Source: Propionibacterium sp. (GTDB lineage Bacteria > Actinomycetota > Actinomycetes > Propionibacteriales > Propionibacteriaceae). From it: 64,000 nt of DNA. Below the pieces are notes generated by a model. It was given only the letters and a program-made list of their open reading frames with translations. It had not been told where the DNA came from and did no database searches. Both the position numbers and the translations under genes were made by a program. The stretch covers positions 124,001 through 188,000 of the forward strand of contig JAAYVB010000043.1 in NCBI GenBank assembly GCA_012517405.1, given 5' to 3'. Of this stretch, positions 29,376 through 38,902 are shown in pieces (position 1 is the first letter of the stretch; every line of letters begins with the position of its first letter).

Positions 29376-29657
29376 TCTTCATGCCCCGCGAAGAAATGGG
29401 CCGCATCGCGGCGGACAAAAGCTGATCGGACGCATCCTGCATGTCTCGGATCGAGACGTGGCCCCGGTCGTACGGCACTCGACGTTCATAGCCCGCGAGA
29501 GCATCGGCCCGGCACCAACAGCACCGATGGCGCCGAGCCAGAGCGCTTGACCGATGATCTCGGCCTGCTATCTCGGTGGCGCCTTGCCACGGTGCTGCTA
29601 GGTTGAATGACACCGCGAGGCTACGCGCTGAGCTGCTGGAACTTCGATGGAGCGATG
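29376..29657. other. 282-base gap inside the TelA-PknG block
   Basis: No convincing gene on either strand. A possible -10 (TAGGTT) lies at 29599-29604, about 50 bases before the AAA ATPase start, so the second half of the block may have its own promoter. The earlier part shows no repeat or hairpin that I could recognise and might be a decayed reading frame. Confidence 0.4.
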
Positions 29658-31325
29658 ATGACGAGCAAGACGCTGCGCAGTGCCCTTGATCAGTTGGTCG
29701 CAGTCGCCGAGACCGCAGGCTTGGACCCCGAGCAGGCCCTGGCCGAAGGCGAACAGTTGGCTGCTGCGGTCTGCGAGCCCTCGGTGGGCGCCTACCTGGA
29801 TTGGGCTACTGAACTCGGACGAGAACCCGACTCCCAGGAGTTCTTCGCGGCCGCATCGGGAGGGCGCCGCTGGCGCGCCGGCCCCACCCCACTGATGAGC
29901 CAACTGGGTAACACCTCGGTCGCCGCCGCCCAGCAGTACCTTGCTGCGCTCGGCTCGGTCATCGCCGTCGCCTGCACACTCGGTCAGCCGACCCCTCAGG
30001 TGGCCGGTCTGGCCGCGTCGGCCTCCGCCGCCCAGCAACGGGCGCTGCCCGGCGGCAGCCTGCCCGTGACCCTCGATTCGCTGGATGCGACGCCGGCCGC
30101 CGCCGGTGGCGGCCTCAATCCCGATCTGCTCGCCAAACTGCAGACCTCGCAGGACCGGCTCAAGGCGATGGACGAGTTCACCCGGGTCGGTAATCAGGCC
30201 TTCGAAGCGGTGCTGGAGCAGATGCGGGTCAACCAGGCCAGGATCGAACAGATGCGGACGTCACCGTTGCTGGACCAGGGCCCCGGCGTCGGTCCTGCGC
30301 CGGCGGGCATCCCGGGCTTGCCGGCACCGGGCGGGCTGCCCGGCGCCGACCCGCAAACCCGAACAGCAGACGGTCGTCCGGAAGCGACCGCACCTGATCC
30401 CACGCTGCCGGCCGGGCCGCAGCCGGTCGTCGAGACACCCGCCGAACCCGAACGCACCGTCGACGAACTGATCGCCGAACTCGATGAACTGATCGGGCTC
30501 AAGGAAGTCAAGGCCGAGATCAAACGGCAGGCGGCGATACTGCACGTGCAGGCGTTGCGCGCTGAAGCCGGTTTGAAGGTTCCCACCATCACCCGGCACT
30601 TGGTCTTCGTCGGCAACCCGGGCACCGGCAAGACGACGGTGGCCCGGCTGGTGGCCGGCATCTACAAGGCGGTCGGACTGCTCAGCAAGGGGCAGCTGGT
30701 CGAGGTCGACCGTTCCGAACTGGTGGCCGGCTACCTCGGGCAGACCGCCACCAAGACCGCGGACGTGGTCGCCTCCGCGCTGGGCGGGGTGCTGTTCATC
30801 GACGAGGCCTACGCACTGTCGGGCGACCAGTACGGCGAGGAATCGATCAACACCTTGGTCAAGGAGATGGAGGACAACCGCAACGACCTGGTCGTGATCG
30901 TGGCCGGATATCCCGGCCCGATGGCCACCTTCATTGCCGAGAACCCCGGCCTGGCAAGTCGTTTCCGAACCGAGATCAGGTTCGCGAACTACACCGACGA
31001 CGAACTGATCGAGATCTTCGTGCAGATGGTCGACAAGTCCGACTACGATCTGGCCGATGGCGCGCTGGACGCCTTCACCTTCGACCTGTCGCAGCAGGTT
31101 CGCAATGAGACATTCGGCAACGGACGGTACTGCCGCAATGTGCTGGAGGCCGCGATCGGTCATCAGGCATGGCGGTTGCGCGACATTCCCCAGCCCACCG
31201 TGGAGCAGCTTCGACTGCTGACGCGCGAGGATGTACTCGGAGACGGTGTCATGGCGCCGGGCGACGAACTGATCGTCCAGCCCGAGACCGATCAGCGCGA
31301 CCTGACGGGGGAGGAGACCGAATGA
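29658..31325 (+). CDS. AAA+ ATPase, CbbX/SpoVK-like
   Basis: 555 residues from ATG 29658, with GGAG five bases upstream; ATG 29655 and an in-frame ATG at 29607 are alternatives. An N-terminal helical region (~1-205) and a proline-rich linker (~206-265) precede one AAA+ domain: Walker A GNPGTGKTT (319-327), Walker B VLFIDEAYALSGD, and ASRFRTEIRF as arginine finger region. The closest family is CbbX/SpoVK, which remodel protein complexes. The Rubisco-activase role of CbbX does not apply here, as no Rubisco gene is near. It overlaps the next membrane-protein gene by four bases, so its target may lie in this operon. Confidence 0.85.
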   Translation: MTSKTLRSALDQLVAVAETAGLDPEQALAEGEQLAAAVCEPSVGAYLDWATELGREPDSQEFFAAASGGRRWRAGPTPLMSQLGNTSVAAAQQYLAALGSVIAVACTLGQPTPQVAGLAASASAAQQRALPGGSLPVTLDSLDATPAAAGGGLNPDLLAKLQTSQDRLKAMDEFTRVGNQAFEAVLEQMRVNQARIEQMRTSPLLDQGPGVGPAPAGIPGLPAPGGLPGADPQTRTADGRPEATAPDPTLPAGPQPVVETPAEPERTVDELIAELDELIGLKEVKAEIKRQAAILHVQALRAEAGLKVPTITRHLVFVGNPGTGKTTVARLVAGIYKAVGLLSKGQLVEVDRSELVAGYLGQTATKTADVVASALGGVLFIDEAYALSGDQYGEESINTLVKEMEDNRNDLVVIVAGYPGPMATFIAENPGLASRFRTEIRFANYTDDELIEIFVQMVDKSDYDLADGALDAFTFDLSQQVRNETFGNGRYCRNVLEAAIGHQAWRLRDIPQPTVEQLRLLTREDVLGDGVMAPGDELIVQPETDQRDLTGEETE

Positions 31326-32596
31326 CGAACTCCCCGGCGTCCGCGTGGAACCGCCCGGGCACCACCGGCTTCGCAGCCCCGGCGGCCCCGAAAGCCCGCC
31401 GCGGCGCGCAACTGAGCCCGACTCAGCAGGCACCGGCTCCAGCCAAGAGCGGCACGAACATGCCCACGTCCTCGGTGATCGCGTGGTGGCGCGTCGTCCT
31501 GGTGATCGTGTGCCTGGCAGCCGCCGTGATCACGCCGCTGATGCTCGATCAGAACCGGCAGTCGGTGGAACGGGTCAATGCGGCCACCCAGCAGATGCTG
31601 AGGCTGGAGACGGTCCGCAGCGATCTGCTCGGCGCCGAGGCGGCGTCCACCCAGGCGCTGCTGATGACCACCGACGGGCAGAGCCCGAACGCCGGTTATC
31701 TCGGTCTCGTCGATTCTGCCGCCGCGGAGCTGATAGCCGCGGCCGCCGCCAGTCCCGCCGACTCGGCGTCCCTCCAGGACATCAACACGGCGATGAGTCG
31801 CTATGTCGCTCAACTGGCTGTCGCGATGCATACCGGCGGCCAGCCGGACATGCTGGTGGCCAGTCAACAGCTGGCCGACGATGTGCTGCCGCTGCTGGAC
31901 GCACAGATCGCCCAGCAGACCTCGATCCTGGAATCCTCGGGCGGCAACCAGCAGTGGCTCATCGCCTTGTTGGCCGTTCCGCTGCTGCTGCTGGCGGCGG
32001 CAAGCATCGTGATCGCCAGGCGCACCCGGCGCGTCCTCAACCTGGGCCTGGTGCTTGCGTTTGCGGGCGCGGTGGCATCGGGTGTGATCGTCACGCAGCT
32101 CGTCACCACCAGCGCCGCGAGCATCAGCGCGGTGCAGACCAGCGGAGTCAGCCGGGCAACCGCGGTCGCGCAGGCGTACGGCGCCGTCACCGAGGCCAAG
32201 GCGGCCGAGGGACGCATCCTGCTGGGCATCACGGATCCGGCGAGCGGGGCCCAGACCTACTCCGAGGCCACCGGCCGGGCCGACCAGGCACTCAGCGTGT
32301 TGGGCGACAGCCAGGCCGCCGACCAGCTGACCCAGATGATCTCCACCCATGAGCAGCTGATGGCCGCGCCCGAGCCGCCCAGCTCCGAGTTGGTCGCCTC
32401 GGCCCAGGCTCCCTATGACTGGTTGATCGACTGGCTCACCGAGCAATCGTCGAGCATCGGCCAAGAGGTGGACGCAGACCTGTCCGGTCACGCCGAGACG
32501 GTCGAGAACCTGGCCGTGCTGGTCGCCGGGATCATGGTCTTCGCGGCCGTGAGTTCGGCCGTCGGCCTGAGCGGATCACTGCGGAGGTACCGATGA
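31322..32596 (+). CDS. Four-TM membrane protein with two extracytoplasmic loops (GlnX-like topology)
   Basis: 424 residues. A disordered cytoplasmic N-terminus (~1-50) is followed by TM1 ~54-75, a helical outside loop ~76-208, TM2 ~211-231, a short RRTRR turn, TM3 ~240-260, a second outside helical loop, TM4 ~395-415 and a basic tail. Length and topology match GlnX, the mycobacterial membrane protein that relays amino-acid binding by GlnH to PknG. Since pknG lies two genes downstream, a GlnX-like sensor role is plausible, but no GlnH-type lipoprotein is encoded nearby. ATGA overlaps on both sides tie it to the AAA and coiled-coil genes. Confidence 0.75.
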   Translation: MTNSPASAWNRPGTTGFAAPAAPKARRGAQLSPTQQAPAPAKSGTNMPTSSVIAWWRVVLVIVCLAAAVITPLMLDQNRQSVERVNAATQQMLRLETVRSDLLGAEAASTQALLMTTDGQSPNAGYLGLVDSAAAELIAAAAASPADSASLQDINTAMSRYVAQLAVAMHTGGQPDMLVASQQLADDVLPLLDAQIAQQTSILESSGGNQQWLIALLAVPLLLLAAASIVIARRTRRVLNLGLVLAFAGAVASGVIVTQLVTTSAASISAVQTSGVSRATAVAQAYGAVTEAKAAEGRILLGITDPASGAQTYSEATGRADQALSVLGDSQAADQLTQMISTHEQLMAAPEPPSSELVASAQAPYDWLIDWLTEQSSSIGQEVDADLSGHAETVENLAVLVAGIMVFAAVSSAVGLSGSLRRYR

Positions 32597-33756
32597 GTCC
32601 CGTCAACGCGCCCGATGCGCCCGGACGCCTCGGTGAGGCGGTCGATCCGCTGCAGTTGAGGTCGTACCTGATTGCGCTCGACAAGTGGCTGGAGGCCCGC
32701 CGATCGGAACTGGAAGCCCTCGATGTCGCCGTGCAGGAGAGCGAGCACGCCGACGAGCTCACCCGCGACATGGCGCTCAGCCTGCAACTGTGGCAGTCGA
32801 TCCAGACGCGTTACCGCCGGCTGCTGCAGGTCTGGGATCGCGGCCGTGTGTCGATCAGGGAACGCGAGCAACTGTCGTCGCTGGTCTGGGGTCGTCTCGA
32901 CGACGACACCTGGAGCGGCACCGCGGCCAGCGGACTGTCGTTGCCCGAGGCCTGCCGGATGTCGGATGCGCTGTGCGGGCAGCTGCGCAGCCGGCTGCAA
33001 CTCGATCCGGCGGGCACCCAGGCCGTCGCCCGGCTGCGTGATCTTCGGGCCACCATGGAACGGCTGCGCGACCAGGTCGGCCTGGAACCGCCACAGACCA
33101 TCGCCGCCGCCCAGGCCCGGCTGGCCCAACTCGAAGGTCGTCTGACGATGATCAATGAGAAGGCCGGGCGCGGCGGAGACATCGGCGGGCTGCTCGGTCC
33201 GCTGGAGGCCGAGGCGGCGACGTTCGAGCGCGACCTCATCGTCGGCGGCGTGCAGCGCCGCGCCAATGCCCAGGCCCAGCAACAGACCGCCCAGCGCGCC
33301 GACTACGCGCAACGGTTGCGCGCCGACCTGCTGGCCCGCAGCCAGCAGTTGGACGAGCTGGTCGCCCAGGTGGTCGCCACGGTCAGCAGCCCGCCCAAAT
33401 ATGCGGTGCCCGATGTCACGGCGCTGGGCCCGGTTCCGGCCGGGAATCCGGGTGAGCTGGAGGCCTACATCGTGCGGCTCGAGAAGGTCGGGCAGGCGAT
33501 GGAGTTCGTCTCTCGCGCCTATTCGGACGCGCTGCGCGGATCGCAGAAGCTCGCGAACGAGTTGATCATGCTGCGCTCGGAGGCCGATCAGCATCAGCTG
33601 ACCGATCAACAGCTGAGCGCGCTGTTCGCCGTCGCCGATCAGCTGATGCAGCGTTCGCCGCGGCCCACCGAGACCCTCACCGCGCTGCTGGACGCCTGCC
33701 GCTATTACCTCAGCTGGCTGGCCGGTCAGCCCGGCGCCCGCGGTACGGTGGACTGA
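32593..33756 (+). CDS. Coiled-coil hypothetical protein
   Basis: 387 residues, soluble, almost entirely helical with several heptad-rich stretches (ALDKWLEARRSELEALDVAV; ARLAQLEGRLTMINEKA; RADLLARSQQLDELVAQV). No signal peptide, TM segment or catalytic motif. Its position between the GlnX-like membrane protein and pknG, with ATGA/TGATG overlaps, suggests an adaptor linking membrane sensor and kinase. In mycobacteria the corresponding slot holds GlnH, which this protein does not resemble. No family recognised. Confidence 0.7.
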   Translation: MSPVNAPDAPGRLGEAVDPLQLRSYLIALDKWLEARRSELEALDVAVQESEHADELTRDMALSLQLWQSIQTRYRRLLQVWDRGRVSIREREQLSSLVWGRLDDDTWSGTAASGLSLPEACRMSDALCGQLRSRLQLDPAGTQAVARLRDLRATMERLRDQVGLEPPQTIAAAQARLAQLEGRLTMINEKAGRGGDIGGLLGPLEAEAATFERDLIVGGVQRRANAQAQQQTAQRADYAQRLRADLLARSQQLDELVAQVVATVSSPPKYAVPDVTALGPVPAGNPGELEAYIVRLEKVGQAMEFVSRAYSDALRGSQKLANELIMLRSEADQHQLTDQQLSALFAVADQLMQRSPRPTETLTALLDACRYYLSWLAGQPGARGTVD

Positions 33757-36245
33757 TGAAGTGCCGTCAACCCGGCTGCACCGGGACGATCGTGGACGGC
33801 TACTGCGACGTCTGCGGAATGCCTCCTGCTGCGGGCGCGCCTGCCCCCAGCCGCGCCAATGGGTCCGCGTCCGCGGCGGCGCCTGCGGCCGGCTCCCACA
33901 CCCCCCGGCGGCAGTTCGCGGCCGGCAGCCAACCCGGCCAGATCCGCACCGAGCCACCCGGCCCCGCCGACGCCGAGCCGGCCGCGCATGAGCCGGCGCA
34001 GCAGCCGCCTCCGGCGTCCAGCGGCTCCAGCGGCCGGCTCGGCCAGCGCGGCGGACCGTGTCCCCAGCCCGGCTGCCGCGGCACGATCGTGGACGGCTAC
34101 TGCAATGTCTGCGGCAACCCGCCGGACGCAAAACCACCGAGCGCCACGCCGAAACTGCTCGGCACCACCTTGTCGACCACCGCCACCGCGGCAGAACTCG
34201 GCACCGTGCTGATGGGCTCGGCCCTGGCGGGGCCGGGGGTGGTCCGCACCTCGGTGCGGGCCGACGCCCACCGCGCCCGCACCCGGATCGGGGCCGGCGT
34301 CACCACGGTTCCACCCGCCCCGTCCATCGATCCCGCCAAGGCCGTGCTGAAGGATCCGGTCGTCCCGGAGGCCCGCCGGAACTGCCCCAAGTGCGGGGCT
34401 CCGGTCGGGCGCGGCCATGATGGTCAGCCCGGTAAGGCTGTCGGAACCTGCGAGAAGTGCGGCACCGCGTTCAGCTTCTACCCGGTGATCAAACCCGGCG
34501 AGCTGATCGCTCAGCAGTACGAGGTGGCCGGCGCCATCGCCTACGGCGGGATGGGCTGGATCTATCTGGCGCGCGACCGCAATGTCTCCGATCGCTGGGT
34601 GGTGCTGAAGGGACTACTGAACGCATCCGACGACGACGCGTCGGCCGCGGCGAAGTCGGAGAAGGAGTTCCTGGCGGCGGTCGAGCACCCACTGATCGTC
34701 GAGATCTACAACTTCGTCCAGCACGCCGACGCCCGTTACATCGTCATGGAGTACGTGCCGGGCCGCTCCATCACCGACTTGTTGAAGGAGCGGAAGGCGG
34801 CCAACAAGGGAAGCTACGATCCGCTGCCGGTCGACTGGGCGCTCGCCTATCTGATCGAGATCCTGCCGGCATTCACCTACCTCCACGAGGACGGCCTGCT
34901 GTACTGCGATTTCAAACCCGACAACCTCATGCAGGTGGGCGACTCGGTCAAGTTGATCGATCTGGGCGCGGTGCGCCGGATCGCGGACGAGACGTCCCCG
35001 ATCTTCGGCACGGTCGGCTACCAGGCCCCCGAGGTCGCCGAGACCGGTCCGTCGGTGGCCAGCGACATCTACACACTCGGCCGCGCGCTGCTGGTGATGA
35101 GTTCGGAGTTCCGCGGCTATCAGAGCGAATACGTCGACACGTTGCCGCCGCTCAGCAAGATGCCGCTGTTCGCCGAGCACGACTCGTTCTACCGGCTGGT
35201 ACAGCGGGCTTGCGCGCCGCTGCCCGCGGACCGTTTCCAGTCCGCCGAAGACCTGCGGGTTCAGGCGATGGGGGTGCTGCGCGAGGTGGTGGCGCGGCGT
35301 TCCCCGGGCGCTGCGACGACCTCGGCGCCGTCCACGCTGTTCAGCACGCCGATGACCGCCGGCGAAGGTTTCGACTGGCGGCAGCTGCCCAGGCTGCTGC
35401 CCGACCCGGCCGACCCGATGACGAGCTGGATCGCGTCGATCACCCTGGAGGATCCGCGGCAGCGGATGGGTGCGCTGGAACGTGCCCCGCAACGCACCGC
35501 GCAGGTGATGCTCACCCAGATCGAGATCGCTCTGGGGCTGGGCGATCGCCAGACGGTCTCCCGGATCGTCCGCGAACTGCTCAAGTCCGACCCGTGGGAT
35601 TGGCGGGCGATCTGGATGCAGGGCCTGCTCGCCTTCCAGACCCACGCCTGGCATGAGGCACAGGCGCCGTTCAATACCGTCTACGCGCAGGTGCCCGGTG
35701 AACTCGCGCCCAAGTTTGCCCTCGCGGTGGCCTGCGAGCACGGCGAGCAGCTCGCGCTGGCCGAGGAATTGTTCGCGATCTGCGCCAGCACCGACGCCGC
35801 CTATGTGACCCCGTCAGCGTTCGCGATGACCCGGATCCGGTTGGCTCGCGACGATCGGGAGGGCGCGCTGGATGCGCTCGGCCTCATTCCGCCGACCAGC
35901 CGGGGCTATTCGGACGCCCGCACCGCCCAAGCGCAGCTGGTCTTGCAGCGCGAGGGCACGCTGGCCGAGCTGGACCAGGCCTGGCAGGCCATCCACGCCG
36001 CCAGACTCGATCAGATCACCACCACCAGACTCGAGGCCGAGGTGCTCGAGAAGGCGCTGGCGCAGTTGCATGACAACCGCGGCCGGGCGGTGGGCATGTT
36101 CGACGGGCAACCGGCCACCGAGCGCAATCTGCGTCCGAAACTCGAACGCGTCTACCGTGATCTGGCGATCTGGACCCGCGACGACGACGAACGCCGACGC
36201 CTCATCACCCAAGCCGACTCGACCCGTAGATGGAGCTTGCTGTGA
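33756..36245 (+). CDS. pknG: PknG-like serine/threonine protein kinase with extra zinc ribbons
   Basis: 829 residues, versus ~750 for mycobacterial PknG. Order: zinc ribbon 1 (Cys3, 8, 17, 20), proline-rich linker, near-identical zinc ribbon 2 (Cys102, 107, 116, 119), rubredoxin-like domain (Cys210, 213, 232, 235), kinase (~255-500) and TPR-like helices to the end. Kinase motifs: AYGGMGWIYLA, Lys285 in VVLKG, YCDFKPDN with Asp385 in place of HRD, and IDLGAVRRI. Like PknG it lacks the usual HRD arginine, typical of RD-independent kinases. Soluble; PknG controls 2-oxoglutarate flux by phosphorylating FHA protein GarA. Coupled by TGATG to the upstream gene and by GTGA to the phosphatase. Confidence 0.92.
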   Translation: MKCRQPGCTGTIVDGYCDVCGMPPAAGAPAPSRANGSASAAAPAAGSHTPRRQFAAGSQPGQIRTEPPGPADAEPAAHEPAQQPPPASSGSSGRLGQRGGPCPQPGCRGTIVDGYCNVCGNPPDAKPPSATPKLLGTTLSTTATAAELGTVLMGSALAGPGVVRTSVRADAHRARTRIGAGVTTVPPAPSIDPAKAVLKDPVVPEARRNCPKCGAPVGRGHDGQPGKAVGTCEKCGTAFSFYPVIKPGELIAQQYEVAGAIAYGGMGWIYLARDRNVSDRWVVLKGLLNASDDDASAAAKSEKEFLAAVEHPLIVEIYNFVQHADARYIVMEYVPGRSITDLLKERKAANKGSYDPLPVDWALAYLIEILPAFTYLHEDGLLYCDFKPDNLMQVGDSVKLIDLGAVRRIADETSPIFGTVGYQAPEVAETGPSVASDIYTLGRALLVMSSEFRGYQSEYVDTLPPLSKMPLFAEHDSFYRLVQRACAPLPADRFQSAEDLRVQAMGVLREVVARRSPGAATTSAPSTLFSTPMTAGEGFDWRQLPRLLPDPADPMTSWIASITLEDPRQRMGALERAPQRTAQVMLTQIEIALGLGDRQTVSRIVRELLKSDPWDWRAIWMQGLLAFQTHAWHEAQAPFNTVYAQVPGELAPKFALAVACEHGEQLALAEELFAICASTDAAYVTPSAFAMTRIRLARDDREGALDALGLIPPTSRGYSDARTAQAQLVLQREGTLAELDQAWQAIHAARLDQITTTRLEAEVLEKALAQLHDNRGRAVGMFDGQPATERNLRPKLERVYRDLAIWTRDDDERRRLITQADSTRRWSLL

Positions 36246-37534
36246 CTGAAGACCACATTCCTGATCCCGAGGCTGCAGGGTCGGCGGGGCGCTGGGCGCA
36301 ACCGCCGGAGGCCTCGGCGGCTCCGCACGGCTGGTCGCAGCCGCCCGCCGGCCAACCCCGCCGGCTCTATGGCTCGACCGAGTCGCAGCACTGGCAGCCT
36401 GACACCGACCTGGCGGCCCGGGCCGCGGCCGAGGCTGCCGCGGACGCGGCGGTTGCCGAAACCGCACCGCCACCGGCTGCCGGGCCGCGCCGGGCTGCGA
36501 GCGCGGTCATGGGCCGGGTATTCACCCCGGAGTTGCGCAGCTGCCCGAAGTGCGGGGGCGCCATCGATTGGGACGGCTACTGCGTGCAGTGCGGCGCGAA
36601 AGCCCCCAGTGGCCGCGATCATCTGGAGGAGTGGCCGGCATCCTGGGTCGCCGGGGTTTGCGACCGCGGACTGCGGCATCCACGCAACGAGGACGCCATG
36701 GCGCTCGAGGCGAGTGCCGAGCCGGGTGTGCGGGCGGTGCTGACGGTTTGCGACGGCGTGTCGATGTCCACCGATTCCGACCGGGCGTCCCTGGCCGCGG
36801 CCAGGGCGGTGCTGGGCCATCTGGCCGGGCGCACCGACTGGGACTGGAACCTCACCGATCTGGCCCCCGAGTCGGCGACCCGGATGGTGCTGGACGAGAC
36901 CGCGCAGGTGGCCAATCAGGCGGTGCTGGCCAACTCCGACCTGAACGAGGCCAGCCCAGCGTCCTGCACACTCGCCATCGGCTTGGTGAGCGGGACACAA
37001 CTGTTGTCGGCGACGCTGGGGGACTCCCGGGTCTACTGGCTTCCCGACCAGGGCGAGGCGCTGCTGCTGAGCACCGACGACTCGATGGCCCAAGAACAGA
37101 TCGCGGCCGGGGTCGAGCGCGGGATCGCCGAATCCGGCATGCACAGCCACGTCATCACCCGCTGGCTGGGCCGTGATGCCCCGGACGTGCGGCCCACCCT
37201 GGCGGGCGTCGTGGCGACCGGCGCGGGCTGGCTGCTGGTCTGCTCCGATGGGCTGTGGAACTACGCGTCCGATCCGGCGGCGATCGCCCACCTGGTGCGG
37301 GCCGTAGCCGCCAGGCGTACCCAGGGCCCGCTCGACCTGGCTCAAGGCCTGGTGGCCTGGGCGAACGAGCAGGGCGGCGAGGACAACATCACGGTGGCCC
37401 TGGCCCGCATCGAGCCGGCTGTGGGCACTGACTCGGCTGTGGGCACTGAGTCGGCTGCGGCCGCGAGCGAAGAGGCCGAGTTGGATGCTCCGACGACCCG
37501 CACCCGTCCGGTCGCCCCGACTGGTGCAAGCTAA
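36242..37534 (+). CDS. PP2C-type Ser/Thr protein phosphatase with N-terminal zinc ribbon
   Basis: 430 residues from GTG 36242 (GTGA overlap with pknG; GGAG upstream). A disordered Pro/Ala-rich ~95 residues, a four-cysteine zinc ribbon (Cys101, 104, 114, 117, ending DGYCVQCG), then a PP2C domain: GLRHPRNEDA (149-151 NED), TVCDGVSM (Asp171-Gly172), SATLGDSRVYW, VCSDGLW and GEDNITVAL, the metal-binding aspartates of the family. A Glu/Ala/Thr-rich tail ends the protein. It should reverse phosphorylation set by the adjacent PknG-like kinase. The zinc ribbon closely resembles those of the kinase. Confidence 0.9.
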   Translation: MTEDHIPDPEAAGSAGRWAQPPEASAAPHGWSQPPAGQPRRLYGSTESQHWQPDTDLAARAAAEAAADAAVAETAPPPAAGPRRAASAVMGRVFTPELRSCPKCGGAIDWDGYCVQCGAKAPSGRDHLEEWPASWVAGVCDRGLRHPRNEDAMALEASAEPGVRAVLTVCDGVSMSTDSDRASLAAARAVLGHLAGRTDWDWNLTDLAPESATRMVLDETAQVANQAVLANSDLNEASPASCTLAIGLVSGTQLLSATLGDSRVYWLPDQGEALLLSTDDSMAQEQIAAGVERGIAESGMHSHVITRWLGRDAPDVRPTLAGVVATGAGWLLVCSDGLWNYASDPAAIAHLVRAVAARRTQGPLDLAQGLVAWANEQGGEDNITVALARIEPAVGTDSAVGTESAAAASEEAELDAPTTRTRPVAPTGAS

Positions 37535-37537
37535 TCT
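37532..37537 (+). promoter_or_regulatory. Possible internal -10 box (TAATCT) before the vWA gene
   Basis: TAATCT overlaps the phosphatase stop codon, 43 bases before the vWA GTG, which has its own AAAGGA site. It could give the vWA and FHA genes a separate transcript. Confidence 0.35.
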
Positions 37538-37580
37538 GGCTGCGGGTGCGCAAGCCGGTCTGCCAACGAAAGGACGATCC

Positions 37581-38900
37581 GTGGCCCTGTTCAACTCCAC
37601 GGTCTACCAGAACGAATACCTGCCCGATGGTGGCACCGATGTCAACGCGATCGTGCGGATCGGGGTCAGCGATGCCGGGAGCGCCGGATCGGACGGTGGC
37701 GCGGGCGAAATCATCATCATCGACTGTTCCGGATCGATGGGTCAGCGCAGCATGCTGGCCGCCCGGCAGGCAGCGATGGTGGCGCTCGACAACATTCTGG
37801 ACGGCACCTATTTCGCGGTCGTCTCGGGCACTCATGAGGCGTATCTGGCATACCCGGTCGTCCAGTCGGGGCCGGGCATGGTGCAGATGAGCCCGCGCAC
37901 GCGTCGCGAGGCCAAGGACGCCATCAGCCGGTTGGTGGCCGACGGCGGCACCGCGATCGGGCGCTGGCTGAACCTGACGCTGGCACTGTTCAACTCGATG
38001 GGCGGCAAGGTCACCCAGCGGCACGCGCTGCTGCTGACCGACGGTGCCGATGAGCATGAGACGCCCGAGCAGCTGGACGCGGCCATCCGGGCCTGTGTCG
38101 GGCATTTTCAGTGCGACTGCCGTGGCATCGGCACCTACTGGGTGGTTTCCGAGGTCCGCAAGATCGCTCGAGCCCTGATGGGCACGTTGGACATCATTCC
38201 CGATCCGTCGATGATGGCCGCCGAGTTCGCCAAGATCATGCAGACCTCGATGAGCCGCGGGGTGTCGTCGGCGAACCTGCGGGTGTGGACGCCGCAGGGC
38301 GCCCAGCTGCTTTTCGTCCGGCAGGTCTCGCCGACGGTGGAGGACCTGACCTATCAGGGCGAGCCGGTGAACCCGCTGACGGTGGACTTCCCGACCGGCG
38401 CGTGGGGCGATGAGGAGCGCGACTACCACGTCGCGGTGCGGCTACCCGCAAAGGCGGTCGGTCAAGAACAGCTGGCGGCCCGGGTACAGCTGGTGGTCGG
38501 CGAGCAGCCCCGGACGCAGGGCCTGGTCAAGGCGATGTGGTCGAGCGACGATTCGCTGACCGCGCAGATCAACGACGAGGTTGCCCACTACACCGGCCAG
38601 ACCGAGTTGGCCGCGGCGATCCAGGAGGGCCTGGCCGCGCGCAAGGCCGGGGACCTGTCGACCGCGACCAGCAAACTCGGACGTGCGGTGCAACTGGCCC
38701 AGCAGACCGGCAATCACGAGGCGACCACCAAGCTGCGGAAGGTCGTCGACGTCGTCGATCCGGGAACCGGCACGGTACGGCTGAAGAGCAGGATCGAGAA
38801 AGCGGACGAGATGGCGCTCGACACCTCGTCCACCAAGACGACGCGGACTCGCCAGTCGAACGGTGAGAACGCCGGGGAGTCGAATGGACAGGCGGAGTAG
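37581..38900 (+). CDS. von Willebrand factor A domain protein
   Basis: 439 residues from GTG 37581, with AAAGGA upstream. The vWA domain carries the metal-ion adhesion site DCSGS (Asp48, Ser50, Ser52), with GGTAIGRWL supplying the threonine and LLLTDGADEHE the second aspartate. After ~residue 230 comes a beta-rich region, then helices near 335-400 (LAAAIQEGLAARKAGDLSTA) resembling TPR-like repeats, and a Ser/Thr/Asn-rich tail. No signal peptide, so cytoplasmic. vWA proteins commonly act with AAA+ ATPases; the CbbX-like ATPase of this block is a natural partner. The Ser/Thr-rich tail might be a kinase substrate. Confidence 0.85.
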   Translation: MALFNSTVYQNEYLPDGGTDVNAIVRIGVSDAGSAGSDGGAGEIIIIDCSGSMGQRSMLAARQAAMVALDNILDGTYFAVVSGTHEAYLAYPVVQSGPGMVQMSPRTRREAKDAISRLVADGGTAIGRWLNLTLALFNSMGGKVTQRHALLLTDGADEHETPEQLDAAIRACVGHFQCDCRGIGTYWVVSEVRKIARALMGTLDIIPDPSMMAAEFAKIMQTSMSRGVSSANLRVWTPQGAQLLFVRQVSPTVEDLTYQGEPVNPLTVDFPTGAWGDEERDYHVAVRLPAKAVGQEQLAARVQLVVGEQPRTQGLVKAMWSSDDSLTAQINDEVAHYTGQTELAAAIQEGLAARKAGDLSTATSKLGRAVQLAQQTGNHEATTKLRKVVDVVDPGTGTVRLKSRIEKADEMALDTSSTKTTRTRQSNGENAGESNGQAE

Positions 38901-38902
38901 CG

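Noticed and set aside
29215-29613. Minus-strand frame across the gap before the AAA gene
   Set aside because: No ribosome site, composition unlike a real protein, and it overlaps the 3' end of the hypothetical gene at 28842.
36152-37600. Long minus-strand frame opposite the PP2C gene
   Set aside because: Shadow of the phosphatase gene, whose motifs are intact on the plus strand.
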